Below are positions 58,376-64,000 of a stretch of DNA of 64,000 nt, one piece after another (the first letter of the stretch is position 1; each line of letters opens with the position of its first letter). Source of the stretch: Glossina fuscipes (lineage: Eukaryota; Arthropoda; Insecta; Diptera; Glossinidae); assembly GCF_014805625.2 (NCBI RefSeq), contig NW_023998415.1:25871874-25935873 (forward strand), read 5' to 3'. Below the pieces are notes generated by a model. The model worked only from the letters and a program-made list of their open reading frames with translations. It did no database searches and was not told the DNA's origin. A program made the translations under genes and the position numbers.

Positions 58376-59189
58376 GCTTGTTGTTAGCTATGTACGTATT
58401 GTAGCACATGCACACACAAATGCATTTACAAAATTTCTGCATTTATCTTGTTTTCAAAATTTTCCTCCAACAGAGTGTGAAACCAAAATGCTTCATTTTT
58501 CCTTAATACACATTCCACGCGCGTCTTTAAAATGTTATATTTCTTCGATACGATGTATTATAGTATTGTATCATATACATAAAATGTGTGTTTAACAAAT
58601 CATGTGTCGTACGTGGAGTAATTTTTGCCTTTATGTAAAGAAAACAAAGAAGTAAAGAAAAAAAATAAAAAAAATCCTAAAAAATTATTATTGACCAGTA
58701 ATGAAGCAACAAACAAGAACAACCAATTTTGATCTGCTAACGTAGCTGTGTGCATGTGTTTATTGGTTTGTATATTTGTATACATCTAATAATGTTAATT
58801 GTTAACAACACGCCAACTTTACAGGTATAAACATAGCAAAAAAAAAAAAATAAAAATAAGAAAAAAACATTCAGACCGATTTGACAAACCGTCAGATAGA
58901 TTTAGCGAACAGTGTGAACATGTATTCTACACATAACTCCATACATGCAGACAAACGGGGCATTATGTTGCTCTTTCTTTGCTTTTTGTGTTGCTCAGAT
59001 CTACATAAACGTGTACGTGTTACCTAAGTCTGGTAATAATGTTGTATTTGCATGATTCATGCTTTAAAATATATATCCCAACTGCACTCGTACATTGCCT
59101 TCATTGCTGCTGCTGTTGTTTCTGCTGGTTGTGGTGGTGTTGGACATTTGAAATAATAACGTCAACGTTAAAATTTATCCGAATTGTTT

Positions 59190-59228
<39 letters not shown>

Positions 59229-60634
59229 TAAATAGAGAAAAGAAAACCAGAAAAATTGCGGTCATTGCTTAAATTCTGCATATTATTGCTGCTGGTGATT
59301 GTTGATGATTTGTTAGTGTTGCTGTTCTAGTTGTTTTTGTTGCTGTTTCTCCAAACGTACACATAATCAGCTATAAACATATTTTAAGCTAATGTTTATT
59401 GTTGAACTGAAAAGAACAGACTTCTTTTTTTTTTTTTCTTAGCGCATTCGTACGTAAAAAAAACTTGTTCTAGAAAGACAAAAATTTTATTGTAATTGTA
59501 ATCCAATAATTATACCCATACGATCGTCTATTACTAACTAACTTCGCCTTCCATAGAGAGTCGTATATAGTAAATTATTCAAAAATCCTTAAGATTGTGA
59601 TTCAAATTTCATTTCAATCTACTTTCTTCATCTATGGCTTGACCTCTGACGTTTGCAGCAGCGTACATTTTAATGCGAGTATCGATCATCGAAAGTTTAG
59701 TTTGAAAATTTTAACGCCCAACGGAAGTGAATAATTATATTCATATTAAATGAAAACACAACTAAAAACATTATAGTCGTTCAAGGTCGACTGTTAAACC
59801 CTTCGTCCTCACTTTTTTCCTCACTTACTTTTGTGATGAAATATCAAAAATCAACATTGTATCCACCTAGAAGCATGCATGAAAGCATTAGTATGAAAGC
59901 GAGTCCGTTACTGGCTGGACGTGGTATAGATTTAGAAGAAATTAATCTTCTTGTGTTAGACTTTATTATTATTCACCGATTTTTATCGCAAATGCTATTA
60001 AAATGAGACTTTATCCTCACATCTTATGAGTAATCTACGTTATTGTTATGGGGGATAGTGGGGATCCCGCGAAATAGACTTACGTGATCCAAGCTTGATA
60101 CAGTTAATTTCAATGTCAAATTACTATCATGCACTGGTCTTCATAACACAATATTGAAAAGTCAACTAAATTCTCCTCTTTCATAAGAATCCTTACGCGT
60201 ATGGGGTGGCAAAAATAGGTCGGCATGATCCATACTTGGTAAAATTGATTTCTATGTCAAATTACTATGAACCAAATCTCACCGTAATATATTAAAAATT
60301 AGACGTCTTTGCATAATAAACGCTTAATTTTGTTAGAAATGGTCGTCTAGGTGGGAATTGAAACATTGGCCAATCCGATCCATATTTTAGTATGTCGAAA
60401 TACCGCTATTTCGAGATATTTGTCAAAAAATTTCTGAAAATTGCATTTTTTTTTCTTCACTTTAGCTCTTCACAACAAAACGTTGTCTGCGAAATCGGTG
60501 TAAAAATACTCCGGCTCAATCCCTTTCTAATAAGCTCCGTCATTGGGCAAAAAAAAAAAAAAAAAACACATCATTGCACATAAATTTCATTAAAATATCA
60601 CAAAAATTGTTACCTGTTGGGTAAACACATACAT
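58376..60634. other. AT-rich noncoding stretch
   Basis: No gene is recognised. CTG/TTG-rich DNA at 59103-59145, an AAAT tract at 59200-59234, and scattered A-runs. Confidence 0.5.
59200..59234. repeat. (TAAA)n microsatellite
   Basis: AAAT units after an A-rich lead. No LINE 3' end is recognisable before it. Confidence 0.9.
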
Positions 60635-60815
60635 ATACGGACAACCATCACATGGACAGACGGTCAGACACGCTTGAATCGATTCTCAAAATGATTCTAA
60701 ATCGATTGGTATAATAAGCGAGAGATTAATTAATCTTAAATCCTTGTAGGTGCTACATACATCCAAAGAAACTTCATATATCCCGTATCGCAAATTGTGT
60801 AAAGTAAAAAAGGTG
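60635..60815 (-). repeat. Fragment of dispersed repeat
   Basis: The minus strand runs ACACAATTTGCGATACGGGA, TTATACCAATCGATTTAG, TTGAGAATCGATTCAAGC and TGTCTGACCGTCTGTCC, the family head. Confidence 0.6.
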
Positions 60816-61831
60816 GTAGCTATGCGAAGTGCTTGTAATGACAGATAAGAATGTGCCACTTCACGTGCGACGTATCCTACACGTTTTTGATCTTAACTTT
60901 TTAATATTAGAAAAAAAATTAAATTAAATTAAATTCAAAGGTAACATAATTAGCTTCATATGAGTCCTTATTTCGAAAATATTTATTTAAATTCATTATT
61001 GTCTTAAAGACTTTTTTTGTTTCAAATTTTTTAAAATTACAAGTTAATTAAATGTGTGTGTTATTCCGGTTATATTTTCAATAAATACACAGAAAAACGT
61101 ACATTTATAACAGTTTTTCATACAAAACTTCTTATTTCGACTTTTACAATTTTATGAGGAAGCTTACCTAGGCTAGTAAAGCGCCGCATAACCGTTTATC
61201 TTATTTTATATTGAGAGAGATTTTATTTTCAATCGATTTAAATGTTTACAACGAAAAACGCTTAAAGTACCATTTAACAAACACGAACATGTATTTGTAT
61301 TTATGTGCACATATTTATATACATATCTATAGGTGGATACATATACGTATACATATCTATAGATAGATAGATAGATATGTATATGCATATATACATATAT
61401 ATGCATGTTTTGTATGTATATATATATTCATATATATGCATCCACTTTGTTAATTATATAAATATTAAATATGATTCATAAATATTTCTCTTTTCACATA
61501 ACGATGCAAAGATTCGACTGAAATCACGCAAGAGTTAATAAAATTAATGCTAATAATTAATAATAATAATAACGTTGACTTTTTCCTCCCCCTCTTCCCA
61601 TCATCGGTCCTAGTAGTCGCGGTGCCAAACACTGATAGCGAACATCCCCTGAGTGGCTGAGTTACTATATAAAAGAGAAAAACATGTCTTCTAATCTGCT
61701 TATAAATTAATTAAATGACAGTCGATAAAAGCAACAATAAATAAACGAATTGAAATTCCCTCAGCACACAGCATATAGCTTACGATACTTTTGCGCGCTT
61801 TTTTGAAACGGAGCAGCGAAATACTCTGGGT

Positions 61832-61866
<35 letters not shown>

Positions 61867-62414
61867 ACATATCCATATTTATATATATATATATATATAT
61901 GTTTGTAACCTAATAATGAAAAACCAGTAACTTGTCCTTAAAAATTGCTTGATTGTTTTTGAAAACATTCTCCTTAATGATTTATATACACTTTTGCATA
62001 AGTTCGAACCATTTGTCATAATATTTCGTTTGTGAACAACTCCTAAACATGGTTTTTGAATGCATCAACGGCTTGTTCCATGACGAAAATCATTGTCCGC
62101 GCAATTTATAAACGAAGTCATTGAGTATCAAATGAAACCTGTAGGGCGTAGTCACCAACTAATACGATTTATTAAGCGGCTAAATAGTCGGTTAGAAGTG
62201 ATTTTTATACCGACCACTGTAAGATTGGGATATACTTATTTTGATTTTTTGCATAGTGCATGTAACACCCTATAAAGTATACATATTCTTGATAAGCGTG
62301 CAATACAGTGGAGCATAGACGGAACGCAACTCTGCAGTCCCAATGTGTAAAACCTTTTGCTTACGGAAATTTCTTTTTGCAGATAATGCAATTACTAAAA
62401 GTCTGTGGGAATGA
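60816..62414. other. AT-rich noncoding stretch
   Basis: No gene is recognised. A GATA tract lies at 61355-61378, AAT units at 61550-61572 and TA tracts at 61836-61900. Confidence 0.5.
61836..61900. repeat. Paired (TA)n tracts
   Basis: Two TA runs (61836-61863 and 61880-61900) separated by a short TACATATCC spacer. Confidence 0.85.
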
Positions 62415-63265
62415 TTATAACACACAGAAAAAGTTGAGATAGACCTACCTCTTACCTACCTACGGATCGATTCAGAACCATTTTCAGAATTGATTTAAAT
62501 TCGACTGTCCATCTGTTTTTTTTCTTTTTCATCCTATAAATCGGAAATTGTATATACTCAAATGACCTGTTTTGCCCCAAGGACGAACGCTAGTGAAAAC
62601 ACTTCGGATCAGACGGCTCTTTAGACCACTCCCCATAAGAAACCATATTTTGATAAATATTGTAATTTTTAGAATTTCGCTTAGTAATAGTTTATCGAAA
62701 TGCTAAACTGATGTGAAATCTTGGATCTGACGTAGTCGTTTTGAATCCCTTGGCATATAATCGTTCCTACGAAAACTAATTCCTTTCATGATAAAAAGCC
62801 CTAATTTTGAATACTTCTTGATAAAAATTTGTTCATAATAACAATTTTATGTGGAAGCTCACCTTACCGTATTTGGAACACGTAGCTAATTTGGCTGCTA
62901 AACCATATAAAGGTCGTAAAGAAAAATTAGGCTTTATATGCCACAAAACAGATTCATATTCTTTTAATATTTTGTGCTGAGAATTTATCCTTAGTAAATC
63001 AATAATGAGCAGTTTAGATCACACGGATCGCCACCGTATATAGGGGCTTTCATGAAAGCAAAGTCTTCTATAGCGGCAAAATCTAGTTTGTGGTCGGTTA
63101 TGAAGAGAACCTCTGACAAGTAAATTAGGTTTGCTAAATTTGGACGATGTTAGTTGACGTCTTATGTATCGCCCAATATGAGGGCTTACATGGCAATTTA
63201 TTATTTACATAGGAATACCATATAATTACGTAAGCGAAATGGCGTTGGGTATCCCGACTGTAGCT
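62415..63265 (+). repeat. Dispersed TACCCTACACC repeat, near full length
   Basis: Blocks in order: GTTGAGATAGACCTACC, GGATCGATTCAGAACC, TTGATTTAAATTCGACTGTC, CCCCAAGGACGAACGCTAGT, GAAATCTTGGATCTGACG and AATACTTCTTGATAAAAAT. Then CTAAATTTGGACGATG and the end GAAATGGCGTTGGGTATCC. It has the same order and length as the copy at 11929, with the 5' terminal sequence lost. Confidence 0.7.
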
Positions 63266-64000
63266 AAATTTATTATTTCTTGATCAGCTTCATTAGGTTG
63301 CAGTATGAAAGATATCTAAAACCATGGAATAGAGATAAGAATTGTTATGTTAAAATAACATGTCAGATAACATTTAAGTTTTTGTAACGTAGCGTTTTTT
63401 TGTTGTTGTTTTATAATTGAAATTGCGATTTTTATAATCTAAGAACCCCGTTTTAGGGCTGCATTGATATTAGACAATTTTACTGTCACTTTTGCTTCGG
63501 AATACCATTGGCTAATTTTGTGACAAGTGACAGTTGACAGTGCCAGAATATGGCATTTCAATATGTGGCTTCCCTAATTTATCAAACCTATTTGATTGCA
63601 AAATTAATATTGGAAAATTATAATGTGACTATTACTTCTCAAGACCGAAATTTAGATAAAGACGCAAAAGTGATGGCAAGCGATGACGAAAAAAATACAA
63701 CTCTGATATTCTATTAATACAATGTTTTGTTCGCGTGGTCGACTTTTTTAATTTTTGTGGGAATGCCGTAAGACCATTCTGCGAAAAGAAATTGGCATTA
63801 TCATCATTATCATTATTTACGACCCGTAGAATATGTTTCATACAGGCGGACAGACGGACATTCATAGTTCGATTGGGAGATTTAATGCATCGCCCACGAA
63901 TATATATGTTTCGACAGATTTCTGAAGCTACTCTCTTGGTGTTGGAAACGTTCTCACAAACTGAAAAATACCTCCGTCCTTCGGTGAAAGCTATAAAAAT
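63266..64000. other. AT-rich noncoding stretch
   Basis: Contains the inverted repeat at 63482-63534 and, at about 63842-63870, a short minus-strand GTCCGTCTGTCCGCC segment of the dispersed family. The frame at 63632-63865 has no family signature. Confidence 0.45.
63482..63534. repeat. 10-bp inverted repeat
   Basis: ACTGTCACTT (63482-63491) and AAGTGACAGT (63525-63534), perfect arms with a 33-bp spacer, followed by GACAGTG. May be a hairpin or the ends of a tiny element. Confidence 0.6.

Noticed and set aside
1..64000. CRISPR arrays, bacterial operons, phage or integrated viral genes
   Set aside because: No spaced direct repeats, ribosome-binding patterns, or viral polymerase, capsid or integrase motifs were seen; the DNA is eukaryotic in character.

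Overview
The window is AT-rich, intron-poor-looking animal DNA, almost certainly from a higher (cyclorrhaphan) fly. The support is the density of (TA)n, (CA)n, (GATA)n and (TTA)n microsatellites, many decayed mariner transposases, a Jockey-clade LINE whose tail is (TAAA)n, and a roughly 1 kb dispersed repeat that starts with TACCCTACACC. I remember repeats of that last style from calyptrate flies such as tsetse, so a calyptrate (possibly Glossina) is my best guess, but that is memory and not proof. One run of 400 N (25050-25449) marks an assembly gap.

I find no intact protein gene, rRNA or functional tRNA. Nearly every open frame of 60-120 codons lies in low-complexity DNA or lacks an ATG, and none belongs to a host family I can name. 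The window is therefore either a gene desert or the inside of a very large intron. A few islands richer in G+C may hold exons or relics of genes: 413-483, 9929-10243, 14484-15911, 38986-39701, 43382-43763, 44607-44873 and 50954-51289. All are offered at low confidence.

What can be identified is mobile DNA. (1) Mariner: pieces at 1065-1280 (-), 4672-4800 (+, weaker), 18300-18470 (-), 20450-20785 (-), 29340-30237 (+), 53587-53876 (-) and 56093-56170 (+). All are broken, and several have lost catalytic aspartates in different ways. (2) A Jockey-like LINE at 7594-8814 with a degenerate reverse transcriptase motif (CADD for YADD). (3) A tRNA-derived SINE family with an A box and a B box, a common body and an (AAT)n tail: copies at 20199-20375 (+), 23752-23880 (-) and 36700-36876 (-), plus a 3' remnant at 12958-13020 (-). 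This is the observation I rate highest, because tRNA-derived SINEs are scarce in higher flies. (4) At least fourteen copies or fragments of the ~1 kb TACCCTACACC repeat on both strands; the fullest are 11929-12955, 22155-22925, 48468-49340 and 62415-63265. (5) A pair of related segments at 17914-18108 and 57353-57480, the second overlapping a 152-bp tandem duplication at 57109-57411.

Layout: 0-7 kb holds simple repeats and mariner scraps; 7-13 kb the LINE, a full dispersed repeat and a SINE remnant; 13-19 kb low-copy DNA with coding-like patches; 20-25 kb SINE, mariner, dispersed repeat with an embedded G-quadruplex tract, SINE, gap; 27-31 kb dispersed repeat and the longest mariner; 32-37 kb mostly featureless DNA and a SINE; 38-45 kb a Z-DNA tract, a hairpin-rich GC island and coding-like patches; 48-64 kb a dense field of dispersed-repeat copies, mariner scraps and the tandem duplication.
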